From assembly GCA_018882965.1 (NCBI GenBank), contig VEQY01000007.1:1-64000 (forward strand): DNA of 64,000 nt. The letters run 5' to 3'. The translations under genes were made by a program, and so were the position numbers. Below, in pieces: positions 43,789 through 51,171 of the stretch. How positions within the stretch are numbered: the stretch's first letter is position 1; every line of letters starts with the position of its first letter. Origin of the DNA: Mycobacterium sp. (GTDB lineage: Bacteria; Actinomycetota; Actinomycetes; Mycobacteriales; Mycobacteriaceae). Below the pieces are notes generated by a model. It did no database searches. It was not told where the DNA came from and worked only from the letters and a program-made list of their open reading frames with translations.

Positions 43789-43800
43789 CGCAGCGCCCCG

Positions 43801-43822
43801 TCAGCCCACCTTGGTGAGCTGA
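43801..43822. terminator. Stem-loop between etfD and the convergent secreted-protein gene
   Basis: TCAGCCCACC pairs with GGTGAGCTGA (one mismatch) around TT, 12 nt after the etfD stop and over the last codons of the convergent gene. Confidence 0.35.
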
Positions 43823-44229
43823 ATCGGCGCCTCGGTCACCTGGCCGCCCACGCACTCCCCGTTGGAGTCGGCGGTCACGGTGCCGGCCAGCGTGGCCGCG
43901 TCGATCGAGTACCGGATGAAGATGTCGGCGTAGTTGCCGTCGGCGCAGACAACCCCGTCGGGCATGGTCACGCTGTAACTCCAGCGCCCCCCCGACAGGG
44001 TTGCCACACTCGTCCAGCCCCGGTTGCTGACCAGGCTGGCGGTGCAGCCCTCGACGGCGGTCGTGCACGACGAGGTGGCGGTGACGTAGAACATGTCGGA
44101 GCCCCCGACGACGGTGTACCTGCCGTTGAGCGGGGACGGGTCGGCGTGGGCGGATCCGGCCACAGCCAGGGCGGCCGACGCCGCCAGGAAGCAGGCTATC
44201 CCCGCTCGTGCTGTGATCGACCGCTTCAT
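43801..44229 (-). CDS. Small secreted protein
   Basis: 142 aa from ATG 44229 with AGGAGG 8 nt upstream. Classical signal peptide ending AGSAHA-DP. The mature part is beta-rich with YTVVGGSDMFYVTATSSC, CTASLVSNRGW, GVVCADGNYADIFIRYSID and NGECVGG. Four Cys suggest two disulfides. It resembles common small mycobacterial secreted proteins, function unknown. Confidence 0.75.
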   Translation of the reverse strand: MKRSITARAGIACFLAASAALAVAGSAHADPSPLNGRYTVVGGSDMFYVTATSSCTTAVEGCTASLVSNRGWTSVATLSGGRWSYSVTMPDGVVCADGNYADIFIRYSIDAATLAGTVTADSNGECVGGQVTEAPIQLTKVG

Positions 44230-44313
44230 ATGTTCGCCTCCTGTGATCTGCTGCACGGACAGTGTCGGAGCCGCCGGCGCGCAGCCCGCAGCAAAACACC
44301 GACGTCCGGGCGC

Positions 44314-44335
44314 TTCGATACCGATTCGATACCGA
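44314..44335. repeat. Perfect 11-nt tandem repeat TTCGATACCGA x2
   Basis: Two copies, 44314-44324 and 44325-44335, in the gap between the divergent secreted-protein and aminotransferase genes. Confidence 0.9.
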
Positions 44336-44387
44336 GTCCGAGATCCACCCCTGAAAACCCCTGGACGGCCATGGGACAATTAGGGGC

Positions 44388-45653
44388 GTGACCACCCACC
44401 AGCTACCGTGGCACTCCACCAGCCAGCATCGACGGGCCCGAACGTTCACCCAGTCGACCAAGCTGCAGGACGTGCTCTACGAGATCCGTGGACCGGTGCA
44501 CGACCATGCCGCCCGGCTGGAATCGGAGGGTCATCGCATCCTCAAGCTGAACATCGGCAATCCCGCACCGTTCGGCTTCGAGGCGCCCGACGTGATCATG
44601 CGCGACATGATCCAGGCCCTGCCCCAGGCCCAGGGGTACTCCGACTCGAGAGGGATCCTCAGCGCGCGCCGCGCCGTCGTGACCCGCTACGAGCTGGTGG
44701 AGGGTTTCCCGCGGTTCGACGTCGACGCGGTGTATCTGGGCAACGGGGTCTCCGAGTTGATCACGATGACCTTGCTGGCCCTGTTGGACAACGGCGACCA
44801 GGTGCTCATCCCCGCACCCGACTATCCGCTGTGGACCGCCTCCACATCGCTGGCGGGCGGGACACCGGTGCACTACCTCTGCGACGAGACCAACGGCTGG
44901 CAGCCCGACATCGCCGACCTGGAGTCGAAGATCACCCCGCGGACCAAGGCGCTGGTGGTGATCAACCCCAACAACCCGACCGGTGCCGTGTACAGCCGGG
45001 AGGTGCTGGCGCAGATCGCCGACGTCGCGCGGCGCCACCAGCTACTGCTGCTCGCCGACGAAATCTACGACAAGATCCTCTACGACGACGCCAAGCACGT
45101 CAGCCTCGCGACAGTGGCGCCCGATCTGCTTTGTCTGACCTTCAACGGACTCTCGAAGGCCTACCGCGTCGCCGGCTACCGCTCGGGCTGGCTGGTGATC
45201 ACCGGTCCGACCGAGAACGCGAGCAGCTTCATCGAGGGCATTCGGCTCTTGGCCAACATGCGACTGTGCCCCAACGTCCCCGCGCAACACGCGATTCAGG
45301 TCGCGCTGGGCGGTCACCAGAGCATCGAGGACCTGGTGCTGCCGGGTGGCCGCCTGCTCGAGCAGCGAGATCTCGCCTGGGACAAGCTCAACGAGATACC
45401 CGGCGTGTCCTGCGTCAAACCGCGGGGCGCGCTGTACGTGTTCCCCCGGCTCGATCCTGAGGTGCACGACATCGTCGACGACGAGAAGCTCGTCTTGGAC
45501 CTGCTGCTCGAGGAGAAGATTCTGATCAACCAGGGCACCGGCTTCAACTGGCCCGCCCCGGACCACCTGCGCCTGGTGACCCTGCCGTGGGCGCGCGAAC
45601 TGGCCCACGCCATCGAACGGCTGGGGAATTTCCTGGCGAGCTACCGCCAGTAG
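44388..45653 (+). CDS. Class I/II PLP aminotransferase (AlaA/AspC type)
   Basis: 421 aa from a GTG. It begins RARTFTQSTKLQDVLYEIRG, then KLNIGNPAPFGFEAPD, YSDSRGILSARRAVV, PDYPLWTASTSLAGG, INPNNPTGAVYSREVL and LADEIYDKILYDD. The PLP lysine is in FNGLSKAYRVAGYRSGW, and CPNVPAQHAIQVALGG follows. The sequence style matches alanine/glutamate-pyruvate aminotransferases of the AlaA group, and Rv0337c, which likewise adjoins etfD. The extended N-terminus (about 20 residues) is usual in mycobacteria. AGGGGC directly before the GTG may act as ribosome binding site. Confidence 0.88.
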   Translation: MTTHQLPWHSTSQHRRARTFTQSTKLQDVLYEIRGPVHDHAARLESEGHRILKLNIGNPAPFGFEAPDVIMRDMIQALPQAQGYSDSRGILSARRAVVTRYELVEGFPRFDVDAVYLGNGVSELITMTLLALLDNGDQVLIPAPDYPLWTASTSLAGGTPVHYLCDETNGWQPDIADLESKITPRTKALVVINPNNPTGAVYSREVLAQIADVARRHQLLLLADEIYDKILYDDAKHVSLATVAPDLLCLTFNGLSKAYRVAGYRSGWLVITGPTENASSFIEGIRLLANMRLCPNVPAQHAIQVALGGHQSIEDLVLPGGRLLEQRDLAWDKLNEIPGVSCVKPRGALYVFPRLDPEVHDIVDDEKLVLDLLLEEKILINQGTGFNWPAPDHLRLVTLPWARELAHAIERLGNFLASYRQ

Positions 45654-45654
45654 G

Positions 45655-46911
45655 GTGTCGCACTCGCACTCGCCCGCACCCGTCGGGCCTGCGCCACTGG
45701 GGCCGTTGGCCGCGCGCAGCGTCGTCATCGCGCTGGCGGTGATCGCCCTCGCGGTCATCGTCGGGGCCGTAATGCTGTGGCCGTCGGGCGCCAAGGTCGA
45801 CATCCCCCTGCCGTTCCAGAACGCCGAGGGCGGATCGGTCACGACCGAAAGTGCCAAGGTGCTGTCGACCGCACTGGCCGACTGCGGAAGCCGCTCGGCC
45901 GGCGAAGTGCTCACCGCTGAACCCGCACCCGGGATTCCCGGCAGCGGGTCCTGCATCCAAGGCGTGGTGCGGATCGACAGCGGGCCCAACACCGGAGCCA
46001 GCACGCTGCTCGAGTTTTCCCCCGGACCCGGCCAGCCCACCCTGAGCGCCGGTGATGATGTTCGTGTTTTCCGCCAGGTCAACCAGCAGGGCGTCACCAC
46101 CTACGGGTTCTACGACTTCGAGCGCGGCTGGCCGCTGACTCTGATCGCGGCGGTCTTCGCGATCGTCATCGTCGGCGTCGCGCGCTGGCGGGGCCTGCGG
46201 GCACTGGTCGGGATCCTCATCGCGTTCACGGTGCTGGTGGTCTTCCTGCTGCCCGCGTTGCGCGATGGAGCGCCGGCGGTGCCGGTCGCGCTCGTCGCCT
46301 CTTCAGCCATCCTCTACGCGGTGATCTACCTGGCCCACGGGGTGAGTCTGCGCACCAGCGCCGCGCTGCTGGGCACCCTGACGTCGATGCTCCTGGCGGC
46401 TGCGCTGTCCTGGGCGGCAATCGAATTCACCCACCTCACCGGGCTCTCGCAGGACCAGAACAACGAGGTGGCGGCCTACCTGGGCAACGTGTCGATCACA
46501 GGCCTGCTGTTGGCCGGCTTCATCATCGGCTCACTGGGCGTGCTCAACGACGTCACGATCACGCAGGCTTCGGCAGTGTTCGAGTTGGCCCATGTCGGGC
46601 ACGGCACGCGCAGGGAGGTCTTCCGACGAGCGATGCGCGTCGGCAGCGACCACATCGCCAGCACCGTCTACACCCTGGTGCTCGCCTACGCCGGTAGTTC
46701 GTTGCCGCTGCTGCTGCTCTTCAGCGTCGCCGACCGCAGACTCACCGACGTACTCACCTCTGAGAGCGTCGCGATAGAGATCGTGCGTTCGGCGGTGGGC
46801 GGTATCGCGCTGGCGCTGGCGGTGCCGCTGACCACGGCGGTCGCCGCTGCGCTGGCATCCCCTAACGCCGCTGCAGGATCTCCAGCAGATACTGGCCGTA
46901 GCCCGACCTGA
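45655..46911 (+). CDS. YibE/F family membrane protein
   Basis: 418 aa from a GTG one base after the aminotransferase stop. Helix 1 at about 23-45, then an outer domain of about 110 residues, then seven or so helices. The YibE/F core contains [82 protein letters not shown] and [21 protein letters not shown]. The family is of unknown transport or flippase role. Its 3' end overlaps the convergent rmlA by 50 bp. Confidence 0.85.
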   Translation: MSHSHSPAPVGPAPLGPLAARSVVIALAVIALAVIVGAVMLWPSGAKVDIPLPFQNAEGGSVTTESAKVLSTALADCGSRSAGEVLTAEPAPGIPGSGSCIQGVVRIDSGPNTGASTLLEFSPGPGQPTLSAGDDVRVFRQVNQQGVTTYGFYDFERGWPLTLIAAVFAIVIVGVARWRGLRALVGILIAFTVLVVFLLPALRDGAPAVPVALVASSAILYAVIYLAHGVSLRTSAALLGTLTSMLLAAALSWAAIEFTHLTGLSQDQNNEVAAYLGNVSITGLLLAGFIIGSLGVLNDVTITQASAVFELAHVGHGTRREVFRRAMRVGSDHIASTVYTLVLAYAGSSLPLLLLFSVADRRLTDVLTSESVAIEIVRSAVGGIALALAVPLTTAVAAALASPNAAAGSPADTGRSPT

Positions 46912-47728
46912 GCAGGGTCCGCCCGCGGGCGGCGAGCTGCTCGTCGCTGATGAAACCCAGCCGCCAGGCGATCTCTTCCGGGCAGGACACCTTCAGCCCT
47001 TGCCGGGCTTCGATGGTCCGCACGAAGCTGCCCGCCTCCAGCAGGGCGTCGAAGGTTCCGGTATCCAGCCAGGCCGTCCCACGGGTGAGTACCTCGACCT
47101 GAAGCCGACCCTGATTGAGATAGGCCAGGTTGACATCGGTGATCTCCAGCTCGCCCCGCGGGGACGGGCGCAGCGATCGGGCGATCTCGACGACGTCGTT
47201 GTCGTAGAAATACAGGCCGGGTACGGCATAGTTCGACTTGGGTGTCGCGGGCTTCTCCTCGACCGCCAAAGCTGTTCCGTCGGGGGCGAATTCGACGACG
47301 CCGTAGTCGGAGGGGTTGGCCACCCAGTAGGCGAAGATCGACCCGCCTTGAACCTCTCGGAAACGCCGCAGGCTGGTGCCCACTCCGGGGCCGTAGAAGA
47401 TGTTATCGCCCAAAATCAGGGCCACCGGCCCGGTACCGATGTGATCCGCACCGATCAAGAAGGCCTGGGCAAGTCCCTCCGGCCGGTCCTGGACGGCGTA
47501 GGTGAGGCTGATGCCGAAGTGCGACCCGTCGCCGAGCAGTCGCTGAAAGGCAGCAAGGTCCTGCGGGGTGGTGATCACCAGGATGTCGCGGATCCCGGCC
47601 ATCATCAGCGTGGAGAGCGGGTAGAAGACCAGTGGCTTGTCGTACACCGGCAGCAGCTGCTTGCTCGCGCCCTGGGTGATCGGGTGCAGCCGCGTACCGG
47701 TTCCCCCGGCCAGGATGATCCCCCGCAT
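46862..47728 (-). CDS. rmlA: Glucose-1-phosphate thymidylyltransferase RmlA
   Basis: 288 aa, standard length. The nucleotide motif is [18 protein letters not shown], with [18 protein letters not shown] next. [59 protein letters not shown] and [15 protein letters not shown] are all present. It makes dTDP-glucose from glucose-1-phosphate and dTTP, the first step to dTDP-rhamnose for the arabinogalactan linker. The start shares one base with the stop of the NTF2-like gene (TGATG). Confidence 0.95.
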   Translation of the reverse strand: MRGIILAGGTGTRLHPITQGASKQLLPVYDKPLVFYPLSTLMMAGIRDILVITTPQDLAAFQRLLGDGSHFGISLTYAVQDRPEGLAQAFLIGADHIGTGPVALILGDNIFYGPGVGTSLRRFREVQGGSIFAYWVANPSDYGVVEFAPDGTALAVEEKPATPKSNYAVPGLYFYDNDVVEIARSLRPSPRGELEITDVNLAYLNQGRLQVEVLTRGTAWLDTGTFDALLEAGSFVRTIEARQGLKVSCPEEIAWRLGFISDEQLAARGRTLLRSGYGQYLLEILQRR

Positions 47729-48096
47729 CAGGCCTGCAGGTCGTCTTCGGTCAGCTCGGTGGCCGCCAGCGCGGCGGCGAGATCATCGTGGCGGAAGGCC
47801 GCGGTGACGTGATCGTGGACGACGCGGAATGCCGACGCGGCCGTGCCGACGTCGCCGGTCTTCGATGTGATGCGCTCCTCTACCACGACGACTCCGTCGT
47901 GGTAGTAGATGTTCCCCACGTCGATCGTCGCGTCGGTGCGCTGCGCCCACTCCCGCAGCGCGGCGTGGCCCTGCGCAGCGCCGTGGGCGTCACCGATCTC
48001 GATGTCCTCGCTGGACAGTGCGAGCAGGGTGTCCAGGTCGGCGTTGCTCAGCGCGTCGTGCCACGCCAGAACGGTGGCGATCTCCGAAGTGCTCAT
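47728..48096 (-). CDS. NTF2/SnoaL-like small protein
   Basis: 122 aa from ATG 48096. Cone-shaped NTF2-like fold pattern: [59 protein letters not shown] and [17 protein letters not shown]. Small size and position before rmlA match Rv0333 of M. tuberculosis. Could bind a small ligand; function unknown. TACGTT 8 nt before the ATG may be a -10 box. Confidence 0.78.
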   Translation of the reverse strand: MSTSEIATVLAWHDALSNADLDTLLALSSEDIEIGDAHGAAQGHAALREWAQRTDATIDVGNIYYHDGVVVVEERITSKTGDVGTAASAFRVVHDHVTAAFRHDDLAAALAATELTEDDLQA

Positions 48097-48104
48097 GGTG
48101 GCCC

Positions 48105-48110
48105 AACGTA
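48105..48110 (-). promoter_or_regulatory. -10 box TACGTT 8 nt before the NTF2-like gene
   Basis: Minus-strand TACGTT followed by GGGCCACC and the ATG at 48096, so the leader would be one base or none. Confidence 0.3.
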
Positions 48111-48115
48111 CCGGG

Positions 48116-48880
48116 CTAGAACGGGGTGCGGGCCAACCAGGTCTCCCAGACCGACCGGTCGCCGAAAACCTCCAGCCCGAGAGAATCGGCGTCGGCCCGG
48201 CGCACCGTCGCCAGCAGCAGGTCGCGGGCGGGGCCGCGCAGCGCGACGGTAGACCGTCCGTGGTCGTGGTCGACGGCGATACCGTCGGGCCGGCCCAGGA
48301 TCGTCCACTCCCCGGCCGCACCCAGACCCGGATCGGTGGCGTGCAAGTGCACGGATGTGCCGTCGCCGAGAGGCCGATCACCACCGGCCGGCCCCTCCGC
48401 GTTGGCCCGGATGACTGTCCGCTCCAGGTACTCGGTCAGTCCGTCGGCCGCGAGAGCCGGTTCGAGATCGAAGCGCACTCCCAGCGCGAGCGCCGCATCC
48501 GCGCGGTGCACCACCGTCTCGTGGAGTCGTCGCCGCACCCACCATGAGGCCGGGCGGGGTCCGAGGAACGTCCACACCACCGTCTCGGGCCCCGACTTCT
48601 CGACCGCGGCGAGCAACATGCGCACGCCGTCGTGCAACCAGGTGATCTGATCGTCGCGGGACTGCGGAGGTTTGCCGCCCGGCACCGTCTTCGGGTCGAT
48701 GACGTCGCTCGCGCGCTCGGCCACGATCTGGGCGCTCCAGCGGTCACCGCGGCCGAGGTGTCGCAGAAGGTGATCGAGCGACCAGCCCGGGCAGGTCGGT
48801 ACCGGGGTGGAGAGGTCCGCGTCGCGCAGAAGATCTGCGAAAGCGGCGTTTTCGTTCATCAGCGCAGCGGTGTGATCCAC
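48116..48880 (-). CDS. Maleylpyruvate isomerase/DinB-like mycothiol-type protein
   Basis: 254 aa from GTG 48880. The N-terminal metal-binding helix bundle has CPGWSLDHLLRHLGRGDRWS, then VWTFLGPRPASWWVRRRLHE and TVVHRADAALAL, giving the His residues of the DinB/MDMPI site. The C-terminal 85 residues match the MDMPI_C type. Members use mycothiol or act on unknown thiols. From memory Rv0332 has the same place near rmlA. The likely leaderless promoter supports this start. Confidence 0.8.
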   Translation of the reverse strand: MDHTAALMNENAAFADLLRDADLSTPVPTCPGWSLDHLLRHLGRGDRWSAQIVAERASDVIDPKTVPGGKPPQSRDDQITWLHDGVRMLLAAVEKSGPETVVWTFLGPRPASWWVRRRLHETVVHRADAALALGVRFDLEPALAADGLTEYLERTVIRANAEGPAGGDRPLGDGTSVHLHATDPGLGAAGEWTILGRPDGIAVDHDHGRSTVALRGPARDLLLATVRRADADSLGLEVFGDRSVWETWLARTPF

Positions 48881-48886
48881 GGGCCG

Positions 48887-48892
48887 AACCTA
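48887..48892 (-). promoter_or_regulatory. Leaderless -10 box TAGGTT of the DinB-like gene
   Basis: TAGGTT is followed by CGGCCC and then the GTG at 48880. Confidence 0.45.
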
Positions 48893-48902
48893 CCGCTGCC
48901 GG

Positions 48903-50384
48903 TCAGTCCTCCGCTGTGGCGGCTTCGGTCGGAAGCGTCACCGAGGGAATGACCGGCGCGATCTGCTCGGGCGTCGGGGCCGCGCTGGGCGGCGTCATCG
49001 TCGGCGCAGCGAACGGCTGAGCGGGTGCCGGCGCGGTTGCCGGCGCTGACGACGACTCGGTCGTCGGCGCGACGGTGGTCGGGCTGGCCGTCTCCGTGGC
49101 CGTCTCCGTGGTCGTGGCCGGGGTCGTGGCCGGGGTCGTGGCCGTCGCGGTGGTCGTACTGGTCGAAGTGGTCGTGCCGCGCACCGGCGGTGCCGCCGGC
49201 ACCGGAAGCGGCGCAAGAGCCGGCAACAGCACGATCGGCGGGACAACCGCGGGTACCGGGGCGGGCGCAACGACAGCCGGTGCGGGGGCTGGCGCGGCGG
49301 GCGGTGCGGGTGCCGCGGGCGGCATGGCCGGGACAGCCGCGGGACGCTGGGCGACGATCGGCGGGGTGACGAACACGGTCCGGGGCGCTTCCCGCACCAC
49401 CGGCAGCGGGGCTTGGATGGTCTCCGGCGGTGCCGCCGGCACGGCGGGCTGGGCCGATCCGCGCGGCGCGACACCCGCGGGCGTCGGCTGGTCGCCGACC
49501 GGACCGAGGCTGATCGCCAGCGCTGCCACCAGCGCCACGATCCCGACGACGAAGACCGCCATGGCCGCACTGCCCAGGAGCACATACGGTTCCTGACCCG
49601 TGTCGTCCCGCGGCTCGGTGCTGTACGCCAGCGGCGCGCGGTATCCGAGCGCCGCGGGATGGGTGAGTTCGGGTGCGGGCTGGGTGTCCTCCCCGGCCGC
49701 CGCAACGGCGCCCAGCCCCACGGTCGTGGCCTCGAAGCGGGGTGTGTTCGCCGCCGCCAGGGCTGCCCCGCGGGCCAGCGCGGCTTCGGCATCTCCGGGC
49801 GCCTGCACCGGCAGAGCGGTCCGCGCCGCAACGAGCGGACGCAACGCCTCGGCCCCCGGACCGACCAGAAAGACCGCCTCGGGACGCTCGGCAAGATCAT
49901 CGAGCCCGGCGACCAGCTCGTCGAGTCCCGCGGGCAGCGCCCGGGTCCGAGCCCGTACCACCTCGCCGTCAGCGGTCCGGACGACAGCGAGCGTCGCGCT
50001 GTCATCCTCCAGCAGGATCAGGGCGGTTCGGTCCCAGCCGATCGTCTGCCCGACCGCCCGGGCCAGCGAACTGGCGGCATGCAGCTCGGACACCAGCGTG
50101 ACGTTGTCGATGTCGCGGGCCTGCAGTTCCGCGCGTAACTCGACGGCCGCGGCGTGATCGGTCCAGACCACGCCGGTGCTCGACAGCCGGTGGCCGCCCT
50201 CGATCGCTCCCGCGCGGGTTCCGCAGATCGCCGCAAGCACCCGCTCGGCCTGCGCCGGCCCGCCGCCCTCGATCTCGTCCTCGATCTCGAGGTAGTCGAC
50301 AGTGGCGCCGTCGGCGTTCTCCCCTTCGACGAGCACCATGCGCACCGCTGCGGGCGTCATCGACACCCCAAGAACGACGTCCAA
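48903..50384 (-). CDS. DUF7159-like membrane protein with P/T-rich outer tail
   Basis: 493 aa from a TTG at 50384, which gives the family-typical N-terminus MDVVLGVSMTPAAVRMVLVEG; GGTGGGG precedes it. The open frame continues another 130 codons upstream into the shadow of dcd. The first 250 residues look actin/Hsp70-like (TALILLEDDSATLAVVRTADG, VFLVGPGAEALRPLVAART). One transmembrane helix (about 275-300) and a Pro/Ala then Thr-rich tail follow. It has the same plan as the protein at 39106, with weak sequence similarity. Function unknown. Confidence 0.72.
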   Translation of the reverse strand: MDVVLGVSMTPAAVRMVLVEGENADGATVDYLEIEDEIEGGGPAQAERVLAAICGTRAGAIEGGHRLSSTGVVWTDHAAAVELRAELQARDIDNVTLVSELHAASSLARAVGQTIGWDRTALILLEDDSATLAVVRTADGEVVRARTRALPAGLDELVAGLDDLAERPEAVFLVGPGAEALRPLVAARTALPVQAPGDAEAALARGAALAAANTPRFEATTVGLGAVAAAGEDTQPAPELTHPAALGYRAPLAYSTEPRDDTGQEPYVLLGSAAMAVFVVGIVALVAALAISLGPVGDQPTPAGVAPRGSAQPAVPAAPPETIQAPLPVVREAPRTVFVTPPIVAQRPAAVPAMPPAAPAPPAAPAPAPAVVAPAPVPAVVPPIVLLPALAPLPVPAAPPVRGTTTSTSTTTATATTPATTPATTTETATETASPTTVAPTTESSSAPATAPAPAQPFAAPTMTPPSAAPTPEQIAPVIPSVTLPTEAATAED

Positions 50385-50461
50385 AGCCCCACCACCGTTA
50401 CTTGCCGATATTCCACCTACTACCGGAGATATCGCCGCGGGGGTGGGAGCCGTTACACCCG

Positions 50462-51037
50462 TCAGCCAGGAGAACGGATGAAGTTCTGGTAGGACCGCGA
50501 CGGCGTGGGACCACGCTGACCCTGGTACTTCGAGCCCACCGCGGCGCTGCCGTAAGGGTGCTCGGCCGGGCTCGTCAGGCGCAGCAGGCATAGCTGGCCG
50601 ATCTTCATACCCGGCCACAGCGTGATCGGCAGGTTGGCGACGTTGGACAGTTCGAGGGTGATGTGTCCGGAGAACCCCGGGTCGATGAACCCCGCGGTGG
50701 AGTGGGTCAGCAGACCCAGCCGGCCCAGGGACGACTTGCCCTCCAGCCGGCCCGCGAGGTCGTCGGGCAGCGTGCAGCACTCCAGCGTCGAGCCAAGGAC
50801 GAACTCGCCGGGGTGCAGGACGAAGGGCTCACCGTCGGCCGCCTGCACCAGGCTGGTCAGTTCGTCCTGCTGGCGGGCCGGGTCGATATGGGTGTAACGG
50901 GTGTTGTTGAACACCCGGAACAGGGTGTCCAGTCGGACATCCACGCTGGAGGGCTGTACCAGGGCGTCGTCGAAGGGGTCGATGCCCAGGCGACCTGCCG
51001 CGATCTCGGCGCGGATGTCGCGATCGGAGAGCAGCAC
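50462..51037 (-). CDS. dcd: dCTP deaminase (Dcd)
   Basis: 191 aa, standard length, from GTG 51037. Motifs are [79 protein letters not shown] and the flexible C-terminal [11 protein letters not shown]. It deaminates dCTP towards dUTP for thymidylate supply; mycobacterial forms also act as dUTPase. Being on the same strand as rmlA (dTTP user) is notable but may be chance. A leaderless promoter supports the GTG. Confidence 0.95.
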   Translation of the reverse strand: MLLSDRDIRAEIAAGRLGIDPFDDALVQPSSVDVRLDTLFRVFNNTRYTHIDPARQQDELTSLVQAADGEPFVLHPGEFVLGSTLECCTLPDDLAGRLEGKSSLGRLGLLTHSTAGFIDPGFSGHITLELSNVANLPITLWPGMKIGQLCLLRLTSPAEHPYGSAAVGSKYQGQRGPTPSRSYQNFIRSPG

Positions 51038-51044
51038 GGGTCAG

Positions 51045-51050
51045 AGCCTA
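51045..51050 (-). promoter_or_regulatory. Leaderless -10 box TAGGCT of dcd
   Basis: TAGGCT is followed by CTGACCC and then the GTG at 51037. Confidence 0.5.
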
Positions 51051-51080
51051 TAGCGCGAATCCACCGGTCCGGCGAGTTGC

Positions 51081-51086
51081 TATCCT
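51081..51086 (+). promoter_or_regulatory. -10 box TATCCT of the tRNA-Gly gene
   Basis: TATCCT lies 11 nt before the 5' end of the mature tRNA, and is divergent from the dcd promoter. Confidence 0.45.
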
Positions 51087-51097
51087 TCGCAGCACAT

Positions 51098-51168
51098 GCC
51101 GATGTAGTTCAATGGCAGAACATCAGCTTCCCAAGCTGAATACGCGGGTTCGATTCCCGTCATCGGCT
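51098..51168 (+). tRNA. tRNA-Gly (anticodon CCC)
   Basis: 71-nt cloverleaf. The acceptor arm pairs GCCGATG with CATCGGC, with discriminator T. The D arm is GTTC-AATGGCA-GAAC. The anticodon arm is TCAGC-TTCCCAA-GCTGA with anticodon CCC, reading GGG. The T arm is GCGGG-TTCGATT-CCCGT. CCA is not encoded. The stop codon of the convergent metalloprotease gene is only 3 bases away. Confidence 0.95.
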
Positions 51169-51171
51169 CGC

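Noticed and set aside
50385..50780. N-terminal extension of the DUF7159-like protein
   Set aside because: Runs through dcd in another frame and lacks any domain pattern.
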